Shown here one piece after another: positions 1 through 29,037 of a DNA stretch of 64,000 bases; the stretch's first letter is position 1; each line of letters starts with the position of its first letter. The notes beneath the pieces are model-generated. The model worked only from the letters and a program-made list of their open reading frames with translations, was not told the DNA's origin and made no database searches. The translations under genes were made by a program, and so were the position numbers. Origin of the DNA: Siderastrea siderea (lineage: Eukaryota; Cnidaria; Anthozoa; Scleractinia; Rhizangiidae); the NCBI GenBank assembly GCA_964030785.1, contig OZ034967.1:62836613-62900612 (forward strand), read 5' to 3'.

Positions 1-3000
1 CGTTGTTGAAAGTCGAACAATCCAACAATAGGCTCAAGAATTTTAGTCTTCACAATGTGTTGTCTTGAGTTGGAAACAAGGAGGAGGTTTGCTGCCTGAT
101 AGAAGTCGAAAAGAATCTTTAAATAACCACTGTCGAAGTTATTATCCTGGTTTGGTGGTTCATGTTTCTTAAACCAAAGGATTTGGTGCTTTATCCAGGG
201 TACAACAGGAGGCTTAAATGTAAAGTACAACGCCATGATTGATACATAAATTAAAGCCACGGGCCAAAACCAGTAATCCTTGCACTCGTGCTTCAGTCTG
301 CAGTTTGTAGAGTAAAGTGTCTCCGTGTAGGACTCATTACAGTGTCCACACAATTCACCAGAACGGTTACCCTGACAAGCATTATAGTCAGGAAACTTTG
401 TTTTCTGAGGAGGACTGCAATAACCCAGAGGGCACGTGGTGAAAGTAAGCGTCGGTGGTTTGACCTTCACTTTGTAACCCCAAAAGTTAGGTTCGGCGAT
501 TATATTTTGAGAACAGTTTGCTCTAAACGGGCAGGGAAGACACTGAAATCCTGGTACTATCTCAGATCCAAACGCACTGCCACGTTGCAGACTGTAGGAA
601 TTTCCTGGGCATGCTGAACAGCTAAACTCAAGTGTGGTAACTTTAATTTTACATGCTGTGTTGTTTACTGTAGTTGTGACTTGATCAGTGAAATTTAGAA
701 TTTCCATTTGACTTCCAACAGGACAATTGAACGTTGTCGTGTCGTTACTTCCAAGATCTATTAGTCTACCGTTTCTTACTAGCATAGGAGGAAGGGTGTT
801 GCTATAGGGGATGGTTTCAAATATGGTATTGTTTACTTTCAATGCTCCTGGACTTTCTGCGTAAATAAAAGAACCCCGTGATGTATTGTCAGTGTTTCTA
901 GTATTTGCAGCTCCTTTATATTTTGGCGGAAAAAACTGGCCCGAATAATCGGACTTGTCGATCCAGTCTCTGTGTGTATATGCCCACCTAAAGTTGACGC
1001 AAAATTGTCAATAAAAGAGCAGTTCTGAAATATTGTCTTTCGATTAGTTAAATGTACAGCACCACGAGAAACAGCAGTGTTTCTCTCAAATATTGTCTTC
1101 AAATGTCAGATGACTTTTATAAAGCCACGAAAGGAACTCTTTAGTATCATGAATCTGACTAGCTTGAGCGAAACTTGTCTTGATACATCCTGGATCTTTT
1201 GGTTTATCAAGGTCCAGGTAAATTGCTAAGGCCCCACCTTTGTATTTCAACGAATAATTTTCCACGAATCGAGACCTCTTCACTTCAAGACTTACATTTC
1301 CCTTAGTGTTCAGATATAAAGCACCTCCACCCACTTCCCTGCAACAGTTGTTGAAGGTCGTCTCGGTTATTAAAATGGATGTCGAAGGCAACCGTCGGTC
1401 GGATTCAACATATAGTGCGCCTCTGTGACCGGTTCCCCAGGCATGATTGCTATCGAAATTCCTGCACCTCAAGCATGTTTGTATTATATACAGAAATCGC
1501 TCCACCCTGCGCAAAAGGAGATGTGTTATTGAGGAACCGAGACTTGTTCACCTTTACAGCAAAAATGAATTCGACTTTAACAGCTCCTCCAAAAGCGGCT
1601 CTATTCGATTCCAATGTCACTGTTTGAAGTATCACAACAATTTGGTTGTTTAGAGATAGCATGTAAATGGCACCACCCTCCGTTGCATTGTTATTTGAGA
1701 ATGTTGAGTGTTCTATCGTGACATGGAATGCCTCTGGTGATTTCCAATTAGTGATACCTATTGCTCCACCAGCAGAGTAACTACTAAGCATATTATTGAA
1801 GAACAAAGACTTGTTAACCATTAGCAAAAGAATGGAGTTGACGTAAACAGCTCCTCCATAATACTTGGCCCTATTCGATTCCATGGTTACTGGTTGAAGG
1901 ATGACAATGATACTTTTTTTTTCGTGGTGTATATTCCAGTTTGGCCAATGCTTTGGCTGTTTCCATATATGGCAATGGCACCTCCTTCTGCGTTCGCAAT
2001 ATTATTTGAAAATATTGAGCGCCCTATCGTGACGTGGCATGTATGCTCTGAGTTCACGCTGAATGCTCCGCCAACTGAGGTGTCCGTTGCGTTATTGGAG
2101 AACCGGGACTGGTCCACCTTTAGTGCAAAAAAGGATTTAACCTGTACAGGTCCTCCGTAAAGATGGGCCCTATTCGAATCCATGGTCACTGCTTGAAGTA
2201 TAGGAACACTTTGGTTGTTAGAAGATAGGTAAATGGCACCGCCACTGTAGTTTGCGTTGTTATTTGAAAATGTTGAGAATTTTATTGTGGTGTGACATTC
2301 ATGCTGCGAGAACGAGGTGAAGATGGCTATTGCTCCACCGTAGCCAGCATGATTGAAAATAAAATAACTTACGTTGACACTGAATTGGGTTTCCAAAAAA
2401 ACGCTTAATGATCCACCAAAACCTGAGCATCTACACCGCATAAAACGGGAGCCTTTCACATTCAAGAGCAAACCACTGCTTGGCTTCCTTTTTCGTGATA
2501 TCGAGTCTGTTATGAAAATTCCTCCTCCTCGATCTAAAGCAGCACAGTTTATAAAGGAAGAGTGACACAATGTTACCGACGCCTTTACAGCATTGATATG
2601 TACGGCACCTCCTCCCCCATTCCTTGTCGTAGCTATGTTGCCTTTAAAGTTGCTGTCTTGAAAGCTGGCGCTATAAACGTTGGTACATTCAATACTGATG
2701 GCCCCACCTTGAGGAGCACTCGCGTTAACAAACGAAGAATTAGACACGTTGAACATGCAAAGATCGGTTCCTATCAGGGAAATGACTCCTCCATTTCCTT
2801 CGACTCTGTGGCCAACAAAACTGGAGTTATTGATCTTCAGTGAAATATTCGATGCACTCACATTAAAAGGTCGTGAATGTTGACTTGTAAAATTGCTTGA
2901 ATTGATAAAAATTGTTACTGCAGTACTTCGAACGATGCACTTGCTATCACCTCGGCCTGATGATGGACTGTTGTCAATGAACGTTACTTTCTGAAGGTGG

Positions 3001-3740
3001 ATGTTCTGGATGCCATTTTCCATCTTCAGGAAAACAAGACCTCTTAAACTGAACTTGTTGCGAGAAAACCTTACATTCTCCAGGGTGATATTACAATCAA
3101 CAGACTGGTTAGTGTAAGGGGATTCAGTGAACGAAATACATGTCCCCTCATCTGACAAGACATTGGCATCAAAAAAGGAATTTTTCAGGTTAAATATCAC
3201 TTGGATATCCGGTGATGAATCGTTTGTTCTGTTGAAAACAATAGAAATACATTCCCTGTTTCCAGAGAAGGTCGAATCCGTAATGTGAAGGCTTGAAACT
3301 GTCTTGTCATGTATTATGAACTTCACACCTTTGCTCCCATCAAATTTATAACCATGGATGATAGCAGAAGCATCTTGAACAGTAATAGCACTTTCTTTAA
3401 AGATTAGACCAGATAGAGTTGTGTTCATTTCTTCTGCATCAACAGGATCGTAAATCACCAAGCCTGTTCCTTTAGAGCATCGTAATTGAGGTAAGGGGTT
3501 ACCATACCCTATCAGAAACAGACTTTTATTGATGTAAACACCCGGCTGCTTTGACCATGCTGACTGACAGGTGTATGGTTCTCTGTCAGTGTTAGTGCCG
3601 TCTAAGTGAATCTGATCCCCACGTGACGCCAATGTGACTGCCCACCAAATGGTTTTACAGAACTTTCGCTGATCGCATGACCAACTGTCCTTGCCCGATG
3701 CATGTGAAATGTAAAGGTTCCTTCCCTCGGTGACATAACC
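1..3740 (-). pseudogene. Pmp-like beta-helix repeat protein, 3' part, with frameshifts (partial)
   Basis: Reading leftward, the exon opens just after a splice-acceptor-like TTTTAG near 3741 and codes for YVTEGRNLYISHASGKDSW, the conserved N-terminal block of cnidarian polymorphic-membrane-protein-like proteins. It is followed by many parallel beta-helix repeats of the GGAI / F.NN.A type, rich in N-glycosylation sites. The first open stretch (1887-3740) ends at an A9 run near 1915. The repeats then continue in other frames, with shifts near 1915, 1460, 1090 and 890. From about 890 to position 1 the frame is open again. It codes for a Cys-rich region (CPVGSQMEI, CSACPGNSYSL, CPLGYCSPP, GELCGHCNESY) and then a hydrophobic, probably membrane-spanning segment (YWFWPVALIYVSIMALYF). 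The C-terminus lies beyond the left edge, and the first exon, presumably with a signal peptide, was not found. The protein is probably extracellular or membrane-bound; its molecular role is unknown. Four shifts in 1 kb suggest a pseudogene, but homopolymer assembly errors could explain some. Confidence 0.75.
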
Positions 3741-3755
3741 TCTAAAACAGTACAA

Positions 3756-6700
3756 TCTGCGCGTTAGTTATTTTAATATCTTAAAAGAGGTTGAGTGATG
3801 TCAGAGAAAGGAAGACTCCTGCAACCTCAGTTTCTGGCCAGCGTACCCCTACGAGGCACTTTTAGCTTGCTATTGGAAAGATGTCGTTTCCCACAGTTCA
3901 AACTTGTCAAACCTTGCTTGGAAGCTTAGCTGAGGCCATTAAAACTTAGTCATCGTTTAAATTTTTTCATAAAGCCCTAATTAAGCATTTCTGGATCCAC
4001 CATTGTTGTGTCTTTTTTCCAACTGTCTACAATTTAGTATCCAATTTTATTTTTACACAGATTTATTTGTTGTCCTTTTTTATTTGTCATTTTTTTTCTT
4101 CTTGTTTTTGTTTCTAGAGGACCGAAGGAATTAACAAAATTTTGTCATATAGGTGGTTTTACCCTCTTTGAACGACGTCAGTCAATTTATAGAAATTAGC
4201 ATGAAGAAAAAATACGTCCCTCATTTTTAAGGTCGCGACCGATACACGCTACACGACTGTTTTCTCTCTGGTATACCACGATGAATTAATAGGAGGGTTA
4301 TAAAGTAATTAAAGCCCCTTCTTGCTTGTTATATGGGAGGATAATGCCCTTGGTTGGTAGATTGTCCAAAAAAATTCACAGCTGTCCTCTAAATTCACTG
4401 CTCGGTCAAGTTTTCATTTTTCGGACAATCTTTCAGCCTCGGCCATTATTCTTCGATTTACCAGCCGCCGGAAGCGTTTATTTACTGAATCCCCATCGTT
4501 TGGTTTTGTACCGCGTTATGTGTCTAATAAGAGCACAAGAAAATTAACAAAATCATGCAATGCTACAACCGTCTCTGACGAAGTAGATTGATAGAGCAAA
4601 CCTCGCGATCACAAAAAAGGACATATTGCAATAATAACGTCATTAGAAATCAGGTAAAACGCCAACGGGCTCGGGTTTTCAAAAATTGCAGAGGAACAAA
4701 TCACGGTCAACAAGACACTTGTTAAAAGATCTTGTCACTTTTGAGAACCGAATCGTAGACGGGTTGATCAAAATTCATTGTCATGTTGGGCAAAAACATC
4801 ATTTCTGATGTTAACGCCAGAATCATCAACATATGCGTGACTTCTGACGCCAATTAAGAACCGAAAGGATCTGCTAAAGTCAACTTGTAAACCCAACTTG
4901 ATCCAGGCACAGGAGCTAAGAGCTTCATGCTATCAAAAGCCGCCTATGAGCCAACTCGCAAATGAAAATTCAACATAAATCTTTATTTTGTGATCAGGCA
5001 CATTTTTCACCAAACAGAGGCTTAGATCAGAAACTAGAGGCTCTGCTTTATATAGTTTCGCTTACAGGTAATAACTGTAGTAAGCCGGGCTTTATTGTAT
5101 TATTCTATTACGCGATGAATTTCGGCCCTTTATGTAACAGGATAACTGACCTGCCTATGATGGAACAGCATTGGTAGCCAGTAGTTTTTTTAGGTGTAGT
5201 TGTGTTAGCGAATACATCTCGTCTCGAGTGAAAAACCTATATTCACTTTGGTGGAGAAGCCGGGTAACTGCAACGATATTATCAAGGACGAGTCAGAACA
5301 GCACAGGTTCGGTGTGTACGCCCTTGTCGCGAACAAAGCGTCGTGTGTGGTGATAAGGATTTCATGCCAAGCGCGGGCTACCTCGACTATCAGAATCCAT
5401 TACCTACAGTATGCAGGAGCTTTGTTTTCACCATTTCAGAATCTGAGGTGAACCAACTGCAAATGCGACGGACTGTCATCATCACAGTTTGAGTGTAGAT
5501 AGCGTGACGTAGCTGTAGCGTGAAGCGTGACAACGGTATAGCCGAGCAAGATAACTATCCGGATCGTCCCCATTCGAAATCACGCGAATTATGCTTTTGT
5601 GCTGGATATGCCGTGCATGACCTCTGCAACCGTCAGTTTAAAACTTCATGGCTGAGAGTTTGAGGGTAACGATTTTCTTACATACCTTTGATTTTACTTC
5701 CCGGCATGGTCAATCGAACGTTTTGAAATCGAATGCAACCGAACAAGAACTTTGCTAGCTTTTCGCCACTTTTCTGTAATTAAGTTCGAACTAAACCGAT
5801 TCGAAGTTGGATATGCCACAAAACGTGTTTTTCGCACACTCTTATTGGCTATTCATAGTCGGGAAAGGGTTTGCTTTTCACGTCCGAGTGAAGCTGTGGT
5901 CGCCTGGCGAGAGTTTGTGCCCATTTATACAGAAAACAAACTAAGTGTTTGGGGCCGGCTCAGTTCGCGTGAGTGGTGTATACTATCAACAATTATCACT
6001 TCCGTTTCGGTGAACGGTAGTGGATAGTTTGAGGATAGCTACCTCGCCACCAATATCCACCACCATTCACCCCCACTTCGGTGAATAAGTATTAATTGAT
6101 CTTATTTGCGGGTGATATTGAGCTTGCAAGGAAAGAAAACCACTGACAATCATGCGATTGCTCCGTTTTAGGGACCGATCGTTTAATACGTCCCAGTAGG
6201 GGCCGGTGGTCTTCAAAATAGTGTATTGTATTGAAACTGTACCCCCAAAATAATTAAATATGAAAACTAAATATTTATGACAATGCTTCAAAAATCTAAT
6301 AATAGAATACAGTCTTAATAAAGAAAGCTCTTATTTGGTTGTCTGTTTTAGCATGGTCTCTTTGAGGGGTCAAAGAAAGCCTGAGCCACGCCCAGATTGG
6401 TCTCCTTTGGGGCTTTAATTCTAATTTTCCGACGAGCATCCCCGACCCTTTCATATAGGAGTCCCCCCCCCCGGGACTGTAGGTTTGATACGTATAAACC
6501 AGGAGAGTCGTTACTATGCCTATGTAGCAGTGGGGGAATAATCACCAGCTGCAATCTTGATATTAAATTGAGCGGACTTTAATCTCGTCTCTGCAAATAG
6601 GCTTCACAGACAGACTAGAACAGAAAATGTTTTTTGAAAGAACTATCACGCAATCTGCAACACGAGACTGACAACCTAAGACAAGTGACTACCGAATCTA

Positions 6701-7248
6701 TAAAGAGTCCTTGATTATGAGACTTGATAAAGTCACACAAGTCTGAGTCCAGTATAAATTCACTTTGCTACACTTACCTCCAGCGATAACAAACCAAAAA
6801 ACGAACAGTTCGCAAAGACTGCAACTTCTTCGTGGGGAAAAAGTCAAGGAGCTTCAAGTGGTAAGGCTCTATCCCGCCACACTTTACTGAAGAAAACTGG
6901 TTTGTCTTCAAGAAATCGTGTTGGAATTTAATTCTGCCAAATTTCAGTTTTGGCAAACGTTCCCGCGCTTTTTTTTTTTAAAACAGAACATATTCAATGA
7001 AATGGAAAACCTATTTCTTCACCTCACGGAAAACAAATAGATAAATAGACAAACTTAACTTCAGTTTATCCATCTTAAGAAGATAAATAAAAAGGATTTC
7101 AATGAAAAACCGATGTACATTTCCGTAATAAAAATAGGGGACAAACTATGTAAAACTGCAACCTGTGAATGGATATATTACAGCCTTGTAGCGCTCGGCA
7201 AGAAGCTGTTTTTATGTCTTTCATGAGAGCGGCAGAGATTTAAAAGCA
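3756..7248. other. Intergenic stretch, no gene seen
   Basis: All reading frames are short and without recognisable protein motifs. The stretch is AT-rich single-copy-looking DNA. At 6350-6560 there is a repeat-like segment with a C10 run (near 6463) that may be an old SINE or MITE, but I could not define its ends. The missing first exon of the leftward Pmp-like gene should lie here or further right. Confidence 0.5.
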
Positions 7249-7259
7249 CTACTCTAAAA

Positions 7260-7790
7260 TTATAAACATGCTAACAGGCTCATAAAAACTAGTATTAAAA
7301 AAAATATGACTGAAATCCTTTCTAATAGCATCGAGTTCTTTAATTGTGGCGTTATCTTGTCTTTCAGCGAGACAGGGTACATGATGATCTGAAGGCTCCG
7401 TTTCTGTGCGCGCTCCAACTCCTCCTCTAGATAACTCGGCAATCACCCCCAAACGGGAGATCGATATTCCAGCACAGGCCTGATCTTAAGTATGTTGGTA
7501 GTCAGACCAACCTCTGTTGGAAGGTGTGCACGTCTGCATTCTCTTAGACAGTGAAATCTCTAGGAGGCCTTGCGGACCATCTCCTCCGTGTGTATTCCAC
7601 TTGACATCACGTTGGATCCAAATTCCCATTATTTCCAATGTCCAATTGATGACCTTAAACAATAATTCGTCAAGCTCCGAGGCAGGGCGACGGAGCTTTT
7701 GAAGACTGGTAAGCTTTGGCAAAATTTGTGGTTGGAAAAACGACGCCCGCACTTGAAAGTAACAATTTTCGACAGCTCCGCCACTATTTT
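7260..7790 (-). mobile_element. Decayed LINE fragment, C-terminal end of reverse transcriptase region
   Basis: Read leftward, this codes in shifting frames for a block typical of CR1/L2-like non-LTR retrotransposons: LRECRRAHLPTEVGLTTN, then IRPVLEYRSPVWG, an in-frame TGA, then LPSYLEEELERAQKRSLQI. This is the region after the reverse transcriptase palm. Upstream, a GIWIQRDVKWNTH segment matches the usual 'ligvtld.lkwn.H' motif of these elements. Frameshifts and the stop show it is dead. The 5' part of the element is absent. The clade assignment is from memory of the motif pattern only. Confidence 0.75.
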
Positions 7791-8050
7791 TGGCTGACAA
7801 TTTTATGCGCTAGGACTTAATTCATGTGTGTATTTTACCTCTGAAAGGCCTGCATGATATAGTATTTATTTGAACTCTTTAGCCTTTTTGTTTTTGAATA
7901 ATAAGCCCTTCACACAATAAAAACACAAACGGGGGGGGGGGGGGAGCTCTTTGGTTTTGCTGCGGCAGACCGAAGCCTCCCCATGTTTTCTTGTACCTTG
8001 CTGCATTTGCGCTAAACTGCTTTTCGGTTCGCGAGTTTCGAGAAGCTCGC

Positions 8051-8202
8051 TACAGTAGAACCTTGATTTAACGAAGTGACAAGGGACTGGGGAAATTGGT
8101 TCGTTATATCGAGGTTCTTTTCCATACATTACACTATGCAATACTGGGCTGAAAAATATCGTTCGTAATATCGAGGACTTCGCTATATAGAGGTTCGTTA
8201 AT
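8051..8202 (+). mobile_element. Truncated MITE-like repeat (TACAGTAGAACC family)
   Basis: The segment starts with TACAGTAGAACCTTGATTTA and contains several 'GTTCGTTATATCGAGG'-like internal repeats. A second, diverged copy of the same sequence starts at 10814. The right terminal repeat is missing here, so this copy is truncated. It carries no coding capacity and is probably a non-autonomous DNA transposon. Confidence 0.55.
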
Positions 8203-10625
8203 CCACAAGAACGAACATTCAAAGACGTTACAGTCTCTTTTAGGCTTCTCTGATTCCTGACTTCTCCTTCTTTGCCTTTCGCTTTATCCGAGAACATTCA
8301 TTTACTGGCGAGGATTTTATTCCTGAGTCAAACATGACAAGCCGCCTTCTCATATTTTTAAATGCTCTTGTCCTCATGATCATGGCTGATGTATTTATTC
8401 CACGTCTTCTTACTTTCTCCTATAACAGCATGAAATCTATACATCAATGCGAGTCAATTTTGGTCATAACCTACCTCATGTGACAAGTCATAAAGACGTA
8501 GGCTTCCCCACTACTCACAGCTGGTCAGCGGGTATCCACCCCACTCAAGGGCCAAGTCGAGAATAAATGGAACGCAATAGATACAACACGACAGGTCACA
8601 ACACAACGCAACGCAACACCGAATGAATGTAAAGCGGAACGAAGTGTCCCTTTTAAATAGACACCACCTTACTCCCTGCACCTTGCGGTGTGAACCCACG
8701 AGCACGAGCCCATGGAAGTTAAACGAGGGCTCATACATGTACTTCTATCTCGTTACTTGAGTCTGGGGATTTTAATGTAAGGCCAACGAAATGCAATGTA
8801 ATAGACACCACTCTCTCTCCTCCGCAGAAGTCCGCAGGGGCTCAACGAACATTTTGGGGAGGGGAGTCCGCTGAGCGAATTATTAATATGCAGGCGTCGA
8901 AACCGTAAGCGGGCGGGAACGACATCTTGCGTTGCACTCACCCTGCACAGCGGACCCATCTTGACTCTGAGGAGAGAGCGTCAAACTGCTCTTAGCATGC
9001 ATAACGGATAAGCAAAACAACCCGAGCGTGTTTTGGGGGAGGTGTGAAATAACCTTAGACGTTTGATTGAAAACCGATAGAGACGCATGACGCAAAGTCC
9101 ACTTCCAACCTCTGGATGCCCCGAAGTCCAAAGCTTTGTCCTCGAAACGACAACCTTTCAACATACCTAGGACGAAAACTGCACCCTTTTTACCCCTCAA
9201 ATATAAGCCTTAAACCGCCCATCCTCGCAGGATTGCAGTCGCTTGAAGGTTCCAATCCAAGATTTCGAATATTTTTGCTTCGTGCCTTCTGCGAAAACTT
9301 TGAAACCATATTAGTATTTACAATCAGCTGGTATCTGTGTGTATTTTGGTGAGATTCCAAAATACGAAAACAACCATTATCCTACCCTTTCGTATAGAGA
9401 GTTTTCAGGCGGCGATGTTGGAGGAAGAAAACAATTAAAACCATTTGTATAAAAACAGAATCTATTTCCCAAAGGAGAAACATTTCATAGTTTTATACCT
9501 CCAAAATGGCCGCCGTGAAAGCCTTCTATACTGCAGCCCAAATGAGGCACCCCTTTCGGGCGGAGCCTCACCCCACCTCCCTGGGCAAGCGACAAGAGAC
9601 AAGTAAAACTATCTGTTGGCCATTGATTTTATTCAAATTGGTTACTTTTATCGTAAAGCCAAGACTAAGGTATTCCAGCCCATTCAAGTCAGGGCATCGC
9701 TTTAATATACCACTGCAGAAAAATAGCTACTTATTTACTAACAAAAGGTGATAATATCAATGCAAAAACCTGCCAAGATCTACAGGTCTTCTAACACCTT
9801 TCAACACGTCTTTGACGTTTGGAATCAAAAATTACTCAAGATTTTTGAAATACATAGAAATCTTACATTGTACAATGAGTGAGTTGGTAAACGTTAACAA
9901 CAACAGCAGCAATACAATAATGCTTCTATCTAATCATCACTCAGGGCCATAAAATCATAATCCAATCCACACATTCAAAGAGTTAATTTCTGCTCGTTCG
10001 TAAAAAAGTTGAAATGGGATTAATTACTGATTCAAATTGTGGAACTTCTCAGACAATTTATCTGAAAAGTGGGAAAGGAATTCAACATCTTTGAAAATGC
10101 TTCTTTGACAGTCCATCACCCAGGCAGAATTTCAGTCCACTAGACAGTGATAAACTACTCTACAGCTACAGATTTACACTAGTTCTGACACCTCTAAGAC
10201 TAACCTTACAAAACTGAATTAAGACACTGATATCAAATTTCTTGCACGTGAAAATAATCATTATTCTATGGATTAAGTTTAATACGTGAATGCTAGTTCA
10301 AGTAAGACTGCATGGGGTTCCTATCAAAGCACTGCTGTTGCATCTAAAAAAGAAACATATGAATCAACATTGGAAAATATCCTTGTATTAACAGAAGTCG
10401 TTATTTAGCAAAATTATTTTGTTCGTTTTATTTTAATTTTCGCTTTGTTTTAGTGGAGAAAGCAAGGGTAAGGGGGGGAGGGGGGGGACACTAACTGCCC
10501 CACCCCCTTCCTCTGGAAGGAGAATGATTGACAGATTTTTGTTATACACTGAAAAAATTGGTAGCTCAATTAATCAAATGTATCACGTTCTTTTTCTTCC
10601 TTCCTCCCCTACTTTTCTGCAAAAA

Positions 10626-10671
10626 AGGAGGAGGAGGAGGAGGAGAAGGAGGAGAAGGGAGGAGGAGAAAA
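10626..10671 (+). repeat. GGA-rich purine microsatellite
   Basis: A run of GGA/GAA triplets on the plus strand. It is simple-sequence DNA without coding meaning. Confidence 0.85.
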
Positions 10672-10813
10672 TGTGCCTGATTACAGGTTTGGGAACAGTG
10701 GGGTATGAACTTTGCTTATCTTGTCCTCCCATTTCACTCCTGCCTTAGCAACTCTTATGGTTTTCCCCCTTGACATAACATTGCAGGGCTATCATTAGTA
10801 CCTCACAACTGGC

Positions 10814-11545
10814 TACAGTAGAACCCCAATAAAACAAAGTGCCAAGGGACTGGGAAAATGCGTTCCTTATAACAGGAGTTCGTTATATCAGGATTCCTTT
10901 CCATACATTTTACTATTACTGGGCTGAAAAATATACAGTAGAGCCCTGGTAACTCTGAAGGGAAACGAAAAACAGTTCGAGTTATCAGGGTTGATTGATT
11001 ATTCAATTTTCCATGTTAATAATTGATAGTTTACCTTTTTTCAGCACTTCAGTATACAGTAAAGTGCAAATTAAACTTATCTCGTCAGAAACTGTAACAC
11101 GATTATGAATTCTTATGATAATACAGTGCTGTGAATGCAACTCAGTTACACTCAAGATCATAAGATGGGGAAATGACTGTCAAATACGTGATCTGTTCAT
11201 TGCACTAGTTAATTAAAATCAAATTGCTGTGTGTTAGTGGACAAGAAGAGCTAACGGGATACTTCAATGGGCATCCGTGGTGAGTTGCAAGAGCCAGAAT
11301 TCAAGTCATCGGGGTAAATTTTGATCAAGGGAAATGAAATTTAGTTCGAGTTAGCGGGGCGTTTGGGTTATCCGAGTTAGAGTAAACCGAGTAAAAATGA
11401 GTTAAAAGTGGGGTGAAATCCAAGGCAAATGGGACTTAGTTGGAGTTAACGGGGGAGTTCGAGTTATCTGAGTTCGAGTTGCTGAGGTTCTATTGCAGTA
11501 TGCTATACCAGGGTCTTCGTCATATAGAGGTACCAATGTATTAAG
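10814..11545 (+). mobile_element. TACAGTAGAACC-family repeat interrupted by another element
   Basis: The left part (10814-10933) and the right part (11501-11545, with 'GTCTTCGTCATATAGAGG') belong to the repeat family also seen at 8051. The copy is split by a second TIR repeat at 10934-11500, so it is the older of the two. No coding sequence is present. Confidence 0.5.
10934..11500. mobile_element. Inner MITE-like repeat, TA target
   Basis: The ends are imperfect inverted repeats (left TACAGTAGAGCCCTGGTAAC, right ...GAGGTTCTATTGCAGTA). The interior repeats the phrase 'GTTCGAGTTATC' and variants. The element sits inside the older repeat at 10814-11545 and is flanked by TA, which suggests a Tc1/mariner-like target. 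It is non-coding. Confidence 0.5.
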
Positions 11546-11769
11546 CAGCAACAACAGCTACAGGAGTCTTTCAGTAACGACCACCTACTGGTACATCACT
11601 CATTGAGCCGCAACCTTGGACAAAAATAACTGGGATACAAGATCCAAGTCTGCAATTTTTCCCCCATCCCCCCCCCCCACCCCAAACACAGTACTGACAA
11701 AAGGGGACATGATAGCCCCATTCAGTCTGAAACAAAAGACTTCACTGCTAGGCTGTACAGTTTATATGG

Positions 11770-11775
11770 TTTATT
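11770..11775 (-). promoter_or_regulatory. Candidate polyadenylation signal of the ERM gene
   Basis: Read leftward this is AATAAA, about 315 bases after the ERM stop codon. It is the first canonical hexamer I see downstream of the stop. No transcript data were available. Confidence 0.4.
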
Positions 11776-12089
11776 GCCCAGAACCTTGTAGTGATCTCTA
11801 TTGTTTCAGGATAAATTTTGAACTACTGCAAAAATAAATGGATTTTCAACTTTATGAATGAGGAGAGGGTTGAATGTGCAAGCATTTCAAATGTTTTACC
11901 CAAGGTTAGAGTTGCAGCTTCTTCAAAGCTTAATGACAGCCACAGTTTTCTGGATTTCTTTCCTTTTTTTTTTTTTTTTTGCACTTCCCACCATCTGAGA
12001 ATGCCCTTGCTTTCCTAGTTTCTACCCCGTGGTAACTTGAAGCATTCTGATCGTACCTTTGTTGGCCATGGTCTCACTTGCTGCTCACT

Positions 12090-29037
<16,948 letters not shown>

